A stretch of DNA of 45,642 bases from positions 1-45,642 of the forward strand of contig NZ_JAUSBN010000017.1 in the NCBI RefSeq assembly GCF_030651995.1. Reading direction: 5' to 3'. This stretch comes from Reyranella sp. Lineage in GTDB: Bacteria > Pseudomonadota > Alphaproteobacteria > Reyranellales > Reyranellaceae. Shown here piece after piece: positions 35,108 through 44,515 of this stretch. A program made the translations under genes and the position numbers. The notes under the pieces were generated by a model. It saw nothing but the letters and a program-made list of their open reading frames with translations. It was not told the origin of the DNA and did not search any database. Positions within the stretch are counted from its first letter, which is position 1. Every line of letters begins with the position of its first letter.

Positions 35108-35602
35108 CTATGCCGATGGTCCGATACACTGCGCGATGAACCGCCGGCTCACCTGCTCGTAGACCGTGTCGCCGGTTCTCGTCGCGAGAAGCGCGGCCCG
35201 TGCGTCCGACACGACGGCCGTGGCGCGGCCTGAGGTTCCGCCGCAGGTGACGCGCTTCGCGACCGGCGCCGAGGACGTCCCGCCGACACCGCGCAGCGGC
35301 TCCAGGAGATCGTAGACCTTGGGGACGTCGGGGGCGGGCGGCGAACCGCAGATCTCATGATCGGTCGACATCCAGAGATGGACGCTCCCGGCCGGTCCAC
35401 AGGTGATCTCCTCGATCACCTCGCTGTCGCGGAAGCCCACCGTCAGGCGGTCGGCACAGAGTTGGTAGACCAGCACGTTCACGCCGCCCTCGCCGCCGTC
35501 GAGGACGCCGCCTTCGCAATCCGACGCACGCGCCGCGCCGCCCGCCTGCATCACCGCCGAAGCGGCCAACAGGAGCAGGCAGAGGGCGGCGGTCCTGGCC
35601 AT
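35108..35602 (-). CDS. Small secreted protein with six cysteines
   Basis: 164 aa with a clear signal peptide (MARTAALCLLLLAASAVMQAG to ARA|SDC). After the signal six Cys remain (DCEGG, LCADR, ITCGP, EICGS, VTCGG, QCIGP), pointing to three disulfides in the periplasm or outside. I recognise no family. It starts nine bases downstream of the M23 peptidase gene stop, so the two are probably one transcript; a substrate, inhibitor or partner of that peptidase is possible but unproved. Confidence 0.65.
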   Translation of the reverse strand: MARTAALCLLLLAASAVMQAGGAARASDCEGGVLDGGEGGVNVLVYQLCADRLTVGFRDSEVIEEITCGPAGSVHLWMSTDHEICGSPPAPDVPKVYDLLEPLRGVGGTSSAPVAKRVTCGGTSGRATAVVSDARAALLATRTGDTVYEQVSRRFIAQCIGPSA

Positions 35603-35611
35603 GAGCTGCCG

Positions 35612-37072
35612 TCAGTTGCTGTCTTCACTGCGAAGCGTGACGGCGGTCTCACGGACGCGATCCGTTTCGGCGATCTGGACCTTGAAGTTTTCCAGATCCT
35701 TGCCGGCGAGACGCGTGCGCTGCGCGGTGCGGGCCATGGTGAGCGGATCGATGGGGCGGCCCCCGCGATGCAGCTCGAAATGCAGGTGCGGCCCGGTCGA
35801 GAGGCCGGTGCTGCCGACATAGCCGATCACCTGGCCCTGGCGCACGCGCGCACTACGCTTCACGCCCGGGGCGATGCGCGACATGTGCGCGTAGCCGGTG
35901 GCGAGACTGCCTTCGTGCCCGATCTTGACCCAGTTGCCGTAGCCGCCAAACCGACCGGCCTCGATCACGTGTCCGGCGCCGGCGGCGAGAATGGGCGTGC
36001 CGGGCGGTGCGGCGAAGTCGACACCGGAATGCAGTCGCGTGAACTTCAGGACCGGATGGCGCCGCAGGCCGAAGCGCGACGAAATCCGGCTCATGTTCAG
36101 TGGCGTGCGCAACAGCGCCTTGACCACACTCTCGCCCTCGGGGCTGTAGAAGAACTCCTCCCCGTCGCGCGGCTTGAACCGGTAGATGCTGTAGGTCTCG
36201 GCGCCGCCGCCCGTGGTGATTTCGGCCCACAGCACGCGGCCGTCATCGGCCGGCTTTCCATCGCTGGTCCATGAGCGTTCGACCAGCACGTCGAACCGGT
36301 CCCCGGGCTTGATGTCGTGCTGGAAGTTCACGTCCCACGAGAAGGCGCGCAGCATCTCCGCCAGAGGCCCGTGCGGTACCCCGGCGGCCTCGGCGCTGGC
36401 GATCACCGATCCGTCGACCTCACCCGAGGCGCGCATCAGCCTCGGCGCGACCTCGAAGACCTCCTCCTCCATGCTGTAGCCGCCGTCGTCGTCGCGCTCG
36501 ACGTTGAACGCACGCTGCGGCTCGGGACGGATCGACAGGCCGACCAGAACCGTCGGCTTCTCTTCCTCGTGCAGACGCTGCAGCTTGACGATCAGGGCCT
36601 GGCCGATCGGCAGGCGATCCAGGCGCACGCGATCGGCCAGGACTTCCACGATCTCGGCGACCTCGGCGGCCTCGATGCCCAGCCGGTCGAGAACGCGGGC
36701 GACCGTATCACCCTTCTGCAGTTCGATCGCGGCTTCGACATGCGGCGGTCCGAAGTCCGGCGGCGCGGGATCCGCCATGTCGGGATGCGGCAGCACCGTC
36801 GCGATGTCGGTCACTGGCATCTCCAGCGGCATGTCCGATGCTTTCGGCATCGCCATCAGCGCCACCGTCGTTCCCGACTCGGGATGGAGGTCGAGTTCGG
36901 CGGCCACTCCCTGGGATGCCCTCTTCGCCGGCAGCGCCAAGAAGCTGACCATCGCCACGACCACCAGACTGCCGAAACACATTCCGACGTTCTTCCAGGG
37001 GCGCCCCGCCGAAACCGCGGGACGAATCTGTTCAAAGGGGCGCTGTGCCATGAAAGCCTGGGGATTGGGCAT
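35612..37072 (-). CDS. M23-family metallopeptidase (murein hydrolase-like, membrane anchored)
   Basis: 486 aa. One membrane anchor at residues ~30–48, a periplasmic middle with a LysM/OapA-like segment (QKGDTVARVLDRLGIEAAEV), and the C-terminal peptidase. The zinc and catalytic residues are complete: H348 and D352 in RLHSGVDFAAPPGTP, H396 in GYAHMS, and H429/H431 in GPHLHFEL. Such enzymes cut peptide crosslinks of peptidoglycan, though some are activators of amidases. Start could be the ATG at 37072 or the one at 37051, which has a better-spaced AGG. Its control region is the 285-base gap 37073–37357. Confidence 0.92.
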   Translation of the reverse strand: MPNPQAFMAQRPFEQIRPAVSAGRPWKNVGMCFGSLVVVAMVSFLALPAKRASQGVAAELDLHPESGTTVALMAMPKASDMPLEMPVTDIATVLPHPDMADPAPPDFGPPHVEAAIELQKGDTVARVLDRLGIEAAEVAEIVEVLADRVRLDRLPIGQALIVKLQRLHEEEKPTVLVGLSIRPEPQRAFNVERDDDGGYSMEEEVFEVAPRLMRASGEVDGSVIASAEAAGVPHGPLAEMLRAFSWDVNFQHDIKPGDRFDVLVERSWTSDGKPADDGRVLWAEITTGGGAETYSIYRFKPRDGEEFFYSPEGESVVKALLRTPLNMSRISSRFGLRRHPVLKFTRLHSGVDFAAPPGTPILAAGAGHVIEAGRFGGYGNWVKIGHEGSLATGYAHMSRIAPGVKRSARVRQGQVIGYVGSTGLSTGPHLHFELHRGGRPIDPLTMARTAQRTRLAGKDLENFKVQIAETDRVRETAVTLRSEDSN

Positions 37073-37173
37073 TCCTGGGAGGTCCTCGAGGACAGGGGTT
37101 GGGAAGATGCGAGACGCTGAGCCTGCGTCGGCGCGTCGGGAGAATTAGTCGGAAAGTTGGCAGCAATGTGGTT

Positions 37174-37192
37174 CCGCGTCGTCGCGACGCGG
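37174..37192. other. Short hairpin in the 285-base gap upstream of the M23 gene
   Basis: CCGCGTC and GACGCGG (7 bp, five-base loop). The gap also shows weak promoter-like pieces but nothing I can identify; an overlapping plus-strand reading frame here looks spurious. Confidence 0.25.
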
Positions 37193-37357
37193 TGTGGTGC
37201 GATACCTGACGCAGCGGCGATACGTTTCACATGCGCGATGCCGCGCCTTTGTTTCGGCGATATCGCACATCATCTGTCGCCGCATGGTGGCAGCGTTGCT
37301 GGCGTGGCTTTCCGATGGGACGCATCTCGCCTTTGTGGCCGGCGGTGTCGCCCGGCT

Positions 37358-38215
37358 CTAGGCGAGGCGCTTCAGCGTCGCCTCGGCGAAGCGTTCCGCC
37401 GAGAGCGGGTCGAACTCCATGAACAACGCCGGCTCCAGCACCTCGACCTCGATCACGATCAGCACGCCGTCGCGCACGACACCGTCCACGCGGGCGTAGA
37501 GCGGCATCTCGGGCAGGGTCGCGAGGCAGTCCGCGCCCTGATGCGTGACGGCAGCCGGCGGCGTCTCGGCGGTGCGCGTCGGCTTGTAGCGTGAGTTGGA
37601 GCGGAATTCGCCAGGTGGTGGCCGCTTGCGGATCGCGTGGCTGAAGACACCGTCGAAATAGATCAGCGACAACTCGCCCTCGGCGATCTCCGGCAGGAAC
37701 TCCTGCACCACGACGCCCGCCTGGCGCGCCTCGTCGGCAAGGCCCGCCACCTGCCCGGCCAAGGTCGCGCGCTGCAGAAGCTCGACCGAATGGCCCGACG
37801 CGCCGCTGGCGGGCTTCACGACGGCCTGCGCCCAACCGGTTTCGTCGAAGACCCGGCCGATCGCCGGCACCTCGCAGGGCACGACAAAGCTTCGCGGCAC
37901 GCGCACGCCCGCCGCCGCGAGCTTCTCCACATAGTCCTTGCGCAGGTTCCAGCGCACCAGTTCGATGGAATTGAACAACCGTGTCGCCGCCGCCATCGCC
38001 TCGGTCCATGCCTTGAAATCGTCGAGCGCGCGAAAGTAACCCCAGGTCGAGCGCAGCACGACGGCATCGGCGCCGGCGAACGCCTCGCGCGGCCCGTCCC
38101 AAGGCGCGCCTGCCACGCGACATCCGTGCCGCTCGAGCGCGTCGGCGTAGAGCCGGTCCGACGCGGTGATGCCGGGGTCATCGGCGCAGGTAGCGAGAAC
38201 GACGTGGAGATCCAT
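37358..38215 (-). CDS. ATP-grasp domain protein (RimK/glutathione synthetase-like)
   Basis: 285 aa from the ATG at 38215, which gives MDLHVVLATCADDPG and leaves a 14-base gap from the M48 gene; the frame open to 38260 would overlap it. ATP-grasp signs: QAVVKPASGASGHSVEL (nucleotide-binding strand and Lys) and, near the end, VVRDGVLIVIEVEVLEPALFM, with acidic metal ligands (EVLEP). Likely an ATP-dependent carboxylate–amine or thiol ligase. The substrate is unknown; relatives include glutathione synthetase and ribosomal S6 modifiers. Confidence 0.85.
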   Translation of the reverse strand: MDLHVVLATCADDPGITASDRLYADALERHGCRVAGAPWDGPREAFAGADAVVLRSTWGYFRALDDFKAWTEAMAAATRLFNSIELVRWNLRKDYVEKLAAAGVRVPRSFVVPCEVPAIGRVFDETGWAQAVVKPASGASGHSVELLQRATLAGQVAGLADEARQAGVVVQEFLPEIAEGELSLIYFDGVFSHAIRKRPPPGEFRSNSRYKPTRTAETPPAAVTHQGADCLATLPEMPLYARVDGVVRDGVLIVIEVEVLEPALFMEFDPLSAERFAEATLKRLA

Positions 38216-38229
38216 GACCTGACCGACCG

Positions 38230-39291
38230 CTACTTGCAGACGTTCCGGAGCGCCTGCCACTCGGCGGCGCTGAAGGCCGGGCGGCCGGTGGCGGGACGCT
38301 TCGTTGCCTCGATGCGCTCCCGCGTCGGCGGGTGGCTCGACCAGATACCGGCGGCGCTGGCAGCGTCCGATGGCTCCTTCTCGAGCATCTGCTCGAAGAA
38401 GGTCGAGACGCCGTCGGCCCGCAGGCCGCGCTGTTCGAGCAGGCGCACGCCGGTGGCGTCGGCCTCGCGCTCGAAGGCCCGGCCGTTGCGCATCGCCAGC
38501 AACGCACCGCCGCCGGTGCCGAACGTGCTCAATATGTCCGAGTAGCCACCGGTCAGGACCTTGAACAGAAGGTCGATGCCGTAGGCGCGCGCCACGCCCT
38601 TGATCGGGTGGTCGTGCACGACATGGCCGATTTCGTGCGCCAGCACGCCCGCGACCTGCGAACTGTCTTTGGCCTGGGTGATCAGGTCCGAATAGAAGAC
38701 GAGGATCGAGCCCGGCAGGGTGAAGGCATTGACCGGCCCGCCCTCGACGATGTGCACCGTGACTTCGTGCTTGTAGCCGGCCTCCTTGGCGAGGTCGTTG
38801 GCCAGCCGGTTGATCGCCGCGAGGCCCACCCGGCCCTGGCAGGTCTCCTTGTCGGCCAGCAGCTCGTCCAGCACGGACTCGCCCAGCTTGGCCTGCAGCG
38901 TGTAGGGCAGCAGCGGAACGGCATATTCGGTGCCGTACTCCACCGCACTCCAGAAGAGACCGACCAGAGCGACGATCGCCAGCGAATAGGCGCCGAGGCG
39001 CGGCGCGACCTTCACCGGTTCGAGCGCCAGCGGCTTCAGCGCCGGCACCAGCGAGACGAGCTGCGCCCGCCAGGCCGGATCCTCGACCACCAGCCGCGCG
39101 TCGCTGCCGCGAAGCGCGAGCGGCGGCACGGCCTCATGGTGCGAATCGCCCAACACCACCATGTCGGCGACCGGCCAGCGTGCAAGGACGGCGGATTCCG
39201 CCGGCCGGTGGATCAGCAGCTCGTGGCTGGTAAACTTCAGCATCACTTCCTGCACGTCGGCGGTCATACCGTCGTAGTAGCGGGCGGCCAT
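38230..39291 (-). CDS. M48-family metallopeptidase (BepA/HtpX-like)
   Basis: 353 aa. The zinc site is intact: H219-E220-IGH223 in VLAHEIGHVVHDH, and E274 in AFEREADATGV as third ligand. A membrane segment occupies residues ~102–118, placing the peptidase domain outside the cytoplasm or on the membrane face. A periplasmic quality-control or envelope-maintenance role is plausible. The ATG at 39291 is two bases after the DUF898 gene's stop, so the two are coupled. A long alternative frame to 40152 is not coding. Confidence 0.92.
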   Translation of the reverse strand: MAARYYDGMTADVQEVMLKFTSHELLIHRPAESAVLARWPVADMVVLGDSHHEAVPPLALRGSDARLVVEDPAWRAQLVSLVPALKPLALEPVKVAPRLGAYSLAIVALVGLFWSAVEYGTEYAVPLLPYTLQAKLGESVLDELLADKETCQGRVGLAAINRLANDLAKEAGYKHEVTVHIVEGGPVNAFTLPGSILVFYSDLITQAKDSSQVAGVLAHEIGHVVHDHPIKGVARAYGIDLLFKVLTGGYSDILSTFGTGGGALLAMRNGRAFEREADATGVRLLEQRGLRADGVSTFFEQMLEKEPSDAASAAGIWSSHPPTRERIEATKRPATGRPAFSAAEWQALRNVCK

Positions 39292-39293
39292 CG

Positions 39294-40508
39294 TCAGACT
39301 CCGCTCACGTCGAACATGTCGAGCAGGCCCTCGCCATAGCCCGGCCCGCGATCGGCCGGCTGCCGGATCTCGCTGCCCTGCGGTGCGCCATAGATCCAGA
39401 GCTGGCCCGCGATCAGCTTCATTGTGCGGTGCATCACCCATGGCCAGCCGATGCCCAGGGTCAGCAGCACGATCAGGTAGTTCAGAACAAGGAATCCCCA
39501 CATCTGCCAGGTCGAAATGGCGGTGGCGAACAGCACGTTGCCGGCACGGCTGTGGGTCACGAGGTAGCGCATGAGATAGGCCTGCCACCAGCAGCGCAAC
39601 GGCAGGATGAGCAGCCCGAACAGGATATAGGCGCCGAAGGCGACGAGCAGCAGCACGACGACGGTGTGCAGGCTGGGATGGGCGAACAGCTTCAGGAAGT
39701 CGTCGGAGGAGACGCCCAGCGTCTCGAGCGTACCGCCGACCGCCATGAAGGTGGCGACGGCTGCTGCGACCCAGGCCAGGATGTTCAGGAAGTAGTAGCC
39801 GAGATAGCGGCCGTAGATGTCGCCCGCGCGGCCGGCGAAGGTGAACCCCTGCGTGCCGACGCGGGTGTTGACGATGCGCGGGCGCGCGAGGTTCACCGAC
39901 ACGACCGGCGTCAGCAGGTAGGCGGTCATCGCATTGGCAAACTGCAGGAAGGTCGCGGTGGCGCCGTAGCCCCAGGCCGAGCCCGCCATGCCGCACCGGA
40001 TGCCGCGCCAGCGGGTGCGCGAGAGCTTGTAGCGCAGGCCGGCATAGTGGCCGACATAGGCCAGCGGAAAGCCGATCAGGACGACCGACAACGAAAACAG
40101 GTCGAACAGGCCGAAGCTGGCGAACGGCTTCTCGTGGAAGACGTACAGCCACACCAGGTACATGAGGCCGGACCAGGCGGCGACCAGCAGCAGCGCCAGC
40201 AGGAAGCCGATCATCAGCTCGATGCCACGGCCGCGATACTCGAACCGGTCGCCCAGCACCGAGAGATGGTTCCAGACATAGCGCCGGATGCGAGTACGGC
40301 CCCAGAAGCGCGACCAGCCCAGGGTCAGCAGCATCATCGCGAGATGGCGAAGGTATATGGCATAGAGCTCGCCCAGCCGCCCGTCATAGACCGGGCGGCT
40401 CGGGGTCAGATCCGGGCTCCAGGGTGTACCGGGGACAGAGGTCGGGCTGGAGGTTCCTGTCGACGCCTGTGCGGCCGCCTGAACCCAGGGGGAAGAAGCG
40501 TCGCTCAA
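39294..40508 (-). CDS. DUF898 (YjgN-like) membrane protein
   Basis: About 404 aa if the TTG at 40508 is used (AGAGGGG just before it); an open frame continues to 40619 but would overlap the palindromic region and the divergent ecm start. Six or more hydrophobic helices, and a typical motif FEYRGRGIELMIGF followed by RTRWRGIRCGMAGSAWGYG. DUF898 proteins have no established role. First gene of the DUF898–M48–ATP-grasp cluster. Confidence 0.8.
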   Translation of the reverse strand: MSDASSPWVQAAAQASTGTSSPTSVPGTPWSPDLTPSRPVYDGRLGELYAIYLRHLAMMLLTLGWSRFWGRTRIRRYVWNHLSVLGDRFEYRGRGIELMIGFLLALLLVAAWSGLMYLVWLYVFHEKPFASFGLFDLFSLSVVLIGFPLAYVGHYAGLRYKLSRTRWRGIRCGMAGSAWGYGATATFLQFANAMTAYLLTPVVSVNLARPRIVNTRVGTQGFTFAGRAGDIYGRYLGYYFLNILAWVAAAVATFMAVGGTLETLGVSSDDFLKLFAHPSLHTVVVLLLVAFGAYILFGLLILPLRCWWQAYLMRYLVTHSRAGNVLFATAISTWQMWGFLVLNYLIVLLTLGIGWPWVMHRTMKLIAGQLWIYGAPQGSEIRQPADRGPGYGEGLLDMFDVSGV

Positions 40509-40547
40509 ATCCCCTCTTTTCCCTTCCGCCGCGCTGCAAAATCTTCG

Positions 40548-40564
40548 ATGCTGCGACGCAGCAT
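40548..40564. promoter_or_regulatory. Perfect 17-base palindrome between DUF898 and ecm
   Basis: ATGCTGCG, central A, CGCAGCAT, placed in the divergent control region 40509–40612. Candidate operator for a regulator of short-chain acyl metabolism or of the envelope genes. Confidence 0.5.
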
Positions 40565-40612
40565 GATCTGGTGTACCCAAGAATACGTCAACAGCCCTGC
40601 GAACCGCCACAC

Positions 40613-42595
40613 ATGACAATTCCGAACCGCGACAAGCCCTGGCTCATTCGCACCTATGCTGGCCATTCCACGGCCGAGAAGTCGAACGAGCTCTACCGCA
40701 CAAACCTCGCGCGCGGCCAGACCGGCCTCAGTGTCGCTTTCGATCTGCCGACGCAGACCGGTTACGACAGCGATCATGTGCTGGCCAAGGGCGAGGTCGG
40801 CAAGGTGGGCGTGCCGATTTCGCATCTCGGCGACATGCGCACCCTGTTCGACGGCATCCCGCTCGACCGCATGAACACGTCGATGACCATCAACGCGCCG
40901 GCGGCCTGGCTGCTCTCGCTGTACATCGCGACCGCCGAGGCCCAGGGCGTCGAACGCTCGAAGCTGCAGGGCACGACGCAGAACGACATCATCAAGGAAT
41001 ATCTCTCGCGCGGGACCTACATCTTCCCGCCCGAGCCGTCGCTGAGGCTGACCGCCGACACGATCGGCTTCACCTATCGCGAGGTTCCCAAGTGGAACCC
41101 GATGAACGTCTGCAGCTATCACCTGCAGGAAGCCGGTGCGACGCCGGTGCAGGAGCTCGCCTTCGCGCTGGTGAACGCCATCGCCGTGCTCGACGCGGTG
41201 AAGGCGCGCGGCCAGGTGCCCGACGCCGACTTCCCCAAGGTGGTGGGCCGCATCTCCTTCTTCGTGAATGCCGGCATCCGCTTCATTACCGAGATGTGCA
41301 AGATGCGGGCGTTCGCCGAGATGTGGGAAGACATCACGCTGAATCGCTACGGCATCGCCGATCCTAAGCAGCGCCTGTTCCGCTATGGCGTGCAGGTGAA
41401 TTCGCTCGGTCTCACCGAGCAGCAGCCCGAGAACAACGTCTACCGCATCCTGCTCGAGATGCTGGCCGTGGTGATGAGCAAGAATGCGCGCGCCCGCTCG
41501 GTGCAGCTCCCGGCGTGGAACGAGGCGCTGGGCCTGCCGCGGCCGTGGGATCAGCAATGGTCGCTGCGCCTGCAGCAGATCGTGGCCTTCGAAACCGACC
41601 TGCTCGAATACGGCGACATCTTCGACGGCAGCAAGGAGATCGCGGCCCGGGTCGAGGCGCTGAAGCAGGAGGCGCTGGCCGAGATGGGCCGCATCGCCGA
41701 CATGGGCGGCGCCGTGGCGGCCATCGAGGCCGCCTACATGAAACAGCGCCTGGTCGAATCCAACCTGAAGCGGCTGGCCGCCATCGAATCGGGCGAGCAG
41801 ACAGTGGTCGGTGTCAACGCCTACACCGAGGGCGCGGCCTCCCCGCTCTCCGGCGGCGGCCAGGAATCGATCATGACGGTCGACGAATCGGTCGAACGCG
41901 GCCAGGTCGAGCGGCTGAACGCCTGGCGGGCGACGCGTGACAAGGCCGCGGTGAAGGCGGCCCTCGCGGAACTCGTGGCTGCCACGAAAGAAGACCGCAA
42001 CGTAATGCCGGCCTCGATCGACTGCGCCAAGGCCGGCGTCACGACCGGCGAATGGACCGACGCGCTGCGCAGCGTGTTCGGCGAATATCGCGCGCCCACC
42101 GGCGTGGCCCGCGCCGCGGGCGTCACCGACGGTCGTCTCGAAGCGACCCGTCGCGAGGTCGACGCGGTCTCCCGTCGGCTCGGCCGGCGCATCAAGATGC
42201 TGGTCGGCAAGCCCGGCCTCGATGGTCATTCCAACGGCGCCGAGCAGATTGCCGTGCGTGCCCGTGATTGCGGCATGGAAGTCGTCTACGAGGGCATCCG
42301 TCTCACGCCCGAGCGCATCGTCAATGCCGCGCTCGAGGAGAGCGTGCATGTCGTGGGCCTGTCGATCCTGTCCGGCGGCCACGTCTCGCTGGTCGGCGAT
42401 GTGCTGAAGGGCATGCGCGAGGCCGGCATCGGCGACGTGCCGGTCGTGGTCGGCGGCATCATCCCGCCCGCCGACGCCGCTACGCTCATCGCAGCCGGTG
42501 TGGCACGCGTCTACACGCCGAAAGATTTCGACCTCACGCAGATCATGCGCGACGTGGTCGCCGTGGTTGATAACGCGTGGAAGGAAGCGGCTTAG
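40613..42595 (+). CDS. ecm: Ethylmalonyl-CoA mutase (methylmalonyl-CoA mutase family, MeaA-like)
   Basis: 660 aa from the ATG at 40613; a frame opening at 40424 is not coding earlier. Coenzyme B12-dependent mutase: the barrel with FDLPTQTGYDSDH and TYIFPPEPSLR, then the B12-binding domain with DxHxxG (D537-G-H539-S-N-G542) and SILSGGH. Single-chain architecture of about 660 aa matches ethylmalonyl-CoA mutase, which converts ethylmalonyl-CoA to methylsuccinyl-CoA in the ethylmalonyl-CoA pathway of acetyl-CoA assimilation, rather than the two-subunit methylmalonyl-CoA mutase. A methylmalonyl-CoA mutase role is the alternative. The other pathway enzymes are not in this window. Confidence 0.88.
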   Translation: MTIPNRDKPWLIRTYAGHSTAEKSNELYRTNLARGQTGLSVAFDLPTQTGYDSDHVLAKGEVGKVGVPISHLGDMRTLFDGIPLDRMNTSMTINAPAAWLLSLYIATAEAQGVERSKLQGTTQNDIIKEYLSRGTYIFPPEPSLRLTADTIGFTYREVPKWNPMNVCSYHLQEAGATPVQELAFALVNAIAVLDAVKARGQVPDADFPKVVGRISFFVNAGIRFITEMCKMRAFAEMWEDITLNRYGIADPKQRLFRYGVQVNSLGLTEQQPENNVYRILLEMLAVVMSKNARARSVQLPAWNEALGLPRPWDQQWSLRLQQIVAFETDLLEYGDIFDGSKEIAARVEALKQEALAEMGRIADMGGAVAAIEAAYMKQRLVESNLKRLAAIESGEQTVVGVNAYTEGAASPLSGGGQESIMTVDESVERGQVERLNAWRATRDKAAVKAALAELVAATKEDRNVMPASIDCAKAGVTTGEWTDALRSVFGEYRAPTGVARAAGVTDGRLEATRREVDAVSRRLGRRIKMLVGKPGLDGHSNGAEQIAVRARDCGMEVVYEGIRLTPERIVNAALEESVHVVGLSILSGGHVSLVGDVLKGMREAGIGDVPVVVGGIIPPADAATLIAAGVARVYTPKDFDLTQIMRDVVAVVDNAWKEAA

Positions 42596-42660
42596 CGCAC
42601 GCTTCGCGCCGCCCCGTCCCCTGGCCTCTCCCCCTCGCGGGGTCGCCGACGGCCATGATA

Positions 42661-44049
42661 TCAGGCAGGCTTCACGCGACGCACCAACAGACGTTCCAGG
42701 CCGAGCAGCAGCAGGACCGAGGCGCCGAAGATCGGCAGCAGCAGGCACATCACGGTCGCGGTCGCGATCAGCGCCCGCGGCCGCCGCAGCTCGACCTTGC
42801 GTGGGATGCCGAGCCCGCCGCGCGGCCTGCGCATCCACCAAGAGGCGACACCGGTCACGGTGAGCCAGACGAGCGACGACGCGAAGGCCGTGTTCATCCA
42901 GAGATTCCACAGGCCGAAGTCGCCCTGGTGGACATGAATGCCGAAGCCGACCATGCGCGGGATCAGGGGCTGGTCGGCACGCAGCGCATCCCGCGTGACC
43001 TCTCCCGTCTTCGGGTTGCCGAGGATCACCCGGTCGGCGGAGGGTGGACCGTTACGGTTGCTGACATAGAGCGGCGCCCCCGGCCAGGGGGCGAGGCGCA
43101 CGCTGAGCGCCTGGCTGATGCCGCGGGCCCGCGCCTCTGCCACGAGATCGTCGATCGGCTTCTGCGCGGCCTCCATCTGTCGCGCCGAGGCGCCGCCGGG
43201 CGAGAAGCCCGCGGTGCTTTTCTGATTCAGCGCCGCCTGCACCCGCGACAGGACTTCTCCGCCCCAGAATGCGGTCCATGGCAGGGCACTGATCAGAAAG
43301 AAGAGGAACACCGCGGAGAAGAGGACGGCGACGATGGCATGGAGGTCGCGCACCGCCATGCGCGCGCCCCGGTCGAAGCGCGGCCACAGGGCGGCGAGGA
43401 ACCCGCGCTGTCGCGGCCACCAGAGATAGAGGCCCGAGAGGATCATGAAGATCGCCCAGCCGTCGGCGAGTTCGAGCAGCCAGCTCCCCGGCTTGCCCAG
43501 CGGCCAGCCGCCATGCAGGGCTTTGGTGAGGCCCGGCAGCCACTGGCTTCCCGTCAACGAGCCCAGCACCCGCCCGCTATAGGGGTCGACGAAGATCGGA
43601 TACGGCAGTCCGCTCTCGTTCAGCATCATCACCTGGGTGCTGCGGCGCGGATCGTCGGACAGGATGATCTCCTGCACCGGCGGGCCGCCCTGCTCCGTCA
43701 TCGCGCCATGGTCATGAGCGCCGCCGCCGCCGTGGCCATGGCCGCCGGTCAGCTTGGCCGAGAATTCCTTGGGCGCCGCCTCGAGCGCCGCGGCAAGTTG
43801 CACGCTGGGAGGCACCGTCGCCGCGCCCGGCTGGACGAAGCGCAGTTCGGGATGGGCCTGATCCATTCCCCATTCGGCCCAGAGATAGATGGTCCCTGTC
43901 GTGCTTTGCCAGAGCACGAACGGGATCACGAGGAGCGCCGCGAGCAGGTGCCAGCGCCAGAGCCGTGCGTACAGGCGGCCGGCGGGCTGCTCCGCCGATG
44001 GACCGGCGGAAGCGACGTGCTTCGTTGGACCCGCAACATAGTCGGACAT
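42661..44049 (-). CDS. PepSY-associated membrane protein (PiuB-like)
   Basis: 462 aa. N-terminal cytoplasmic start, four to five membrane helices, and PepSY-type segments. A His-rich loop (roughly residues 103–118: GGHGHGGGGAHDHG) looks able to bind metal ions. PiuB/PepSY-TM proteins are found in iron-uptake operons, where a role in iron reduction has been proposed. Here it follows the TonB–ExbB–ExbD genes on the same strand by about 38 bases. The best assignment is a partner in TonB-dependent metal uptake. Confidence 0.88.
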   Translation of the reverse strand: MSDYVAGPTKHVASAGPSAEQPAGRLYARLWRWHLLAALLVIPFVLWQSTTGTIYLWAEWGMDQAHPELRFVQPGAATVPPSVQLAAALEAAPKEFSAKLTGGHGHGGGGAHDHGAMTEQGGPPVQEIILSDDPRRSTQVMMLNESGLPYPIFVDPYSGRVLGSLTGSQWLPGLTKALHGGWPLGKPGSWLLELADGWAIFMILSGLYLWWPRQRGFLAALWPRFDRGARMAVRDLHAIVAVLFSAVFLFFLISALPWTAFWGGEVLSRVQAALNQKSTAGFSPGGASARQMEAAQKPIDDLVAEARARGISQALSVRLAPWPGAPLYVSNRNGPPSADRVILGNPKTGEVTRDALRADQPLIPRMVGFGIHVHQGDFGLWNLWMNTAFASSLVWLTVTGVASWWMRRPRGGLGIPRKVELRRPRALIATATVMCLLLPIFGASVLLLLGLERLLVRRVKPA

Positions 44050-44087
44050 GGTTCCTCACACGGGAATACGAGGTGTGACGGCCGGGC

Positions 44088-44504
44088 TCATCGCGCCGGT
44101 TCGCTGACGAAGGCGATCTTTGAGAGGCCGCCCTTGGAGGCGTCGGCGAGGGTCTCCATGACGTAGCGATAGGGCACGGTGGCGTCGGCGCGGAGATAGA
44201 CCTCCGGCTGCGGCCGCTTGAGGCCGGCCTCGGCGAACTTCTCCATCGCCTCCTCCCGGGTCAGCCGCTCGCCGCCCCAGAACAGCGAGCCCTGGGCGTC
44301 GATCGCAAACTCGATCTTCTCGGGCTTCTGCAGGTCGGCGTTGGCCGTCGCCTTGGGCAGGTCGAGCTTCACCACGTTGGTCAGCAGCGGCGCCGTCACG
44401 ATGAAAATGACCAGCAGCACCAGCACCACGTCGATCAGCGGCACCATGTTGATCTCGGCCATCGGCTGGGACGATGTCTTGCGTTCGAAACTTCCGAATG
44501 CCAT
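44088..44504 (-). CDS. exbD: ExbD-type proton-channel subunit
   Basis: 138 aa from the ATG at 44504; frame open to 44795 but homology starts here. Single N-terminal membrane helix with the essential Asp25 (MVPLIDVVLVLLVIFIV) in the same position as in E. coli ExbD, then a periplasmic domain. With ExbB it uses the proton gradient to drive TonB. It starts 11 bases after the ExbB stop. Confidence 0.94.
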   Translation of the reverse strand: MAFGSFERKTSSQPMAEINMVPLIDVVLVLLVIFIVTAPLLTNVVKLDLPKATANADLQKPEKIEFAIDAQGSLFWGGERLTREEAMEKFAEAGLKRPQPEVYLRADATVPYRYVMETLADASKGGLSKIAFVSEPAR

Positions 44505-44515
44505 TGCCCGCCCCC

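Noticed and set aside
37157..37594. Plus-strand frame of 145 codons in the gap upstream of the M23 gene
   Set aside because: Arg-rich, runs into the ATP-grasp gene antisense, no ribosome binding site.
40505..42910. 801-codon minus-strand open frame
   Set aside because: Antisense to the well-recognised ethylmalonyl-CoA mutase; GC-driven shadow.
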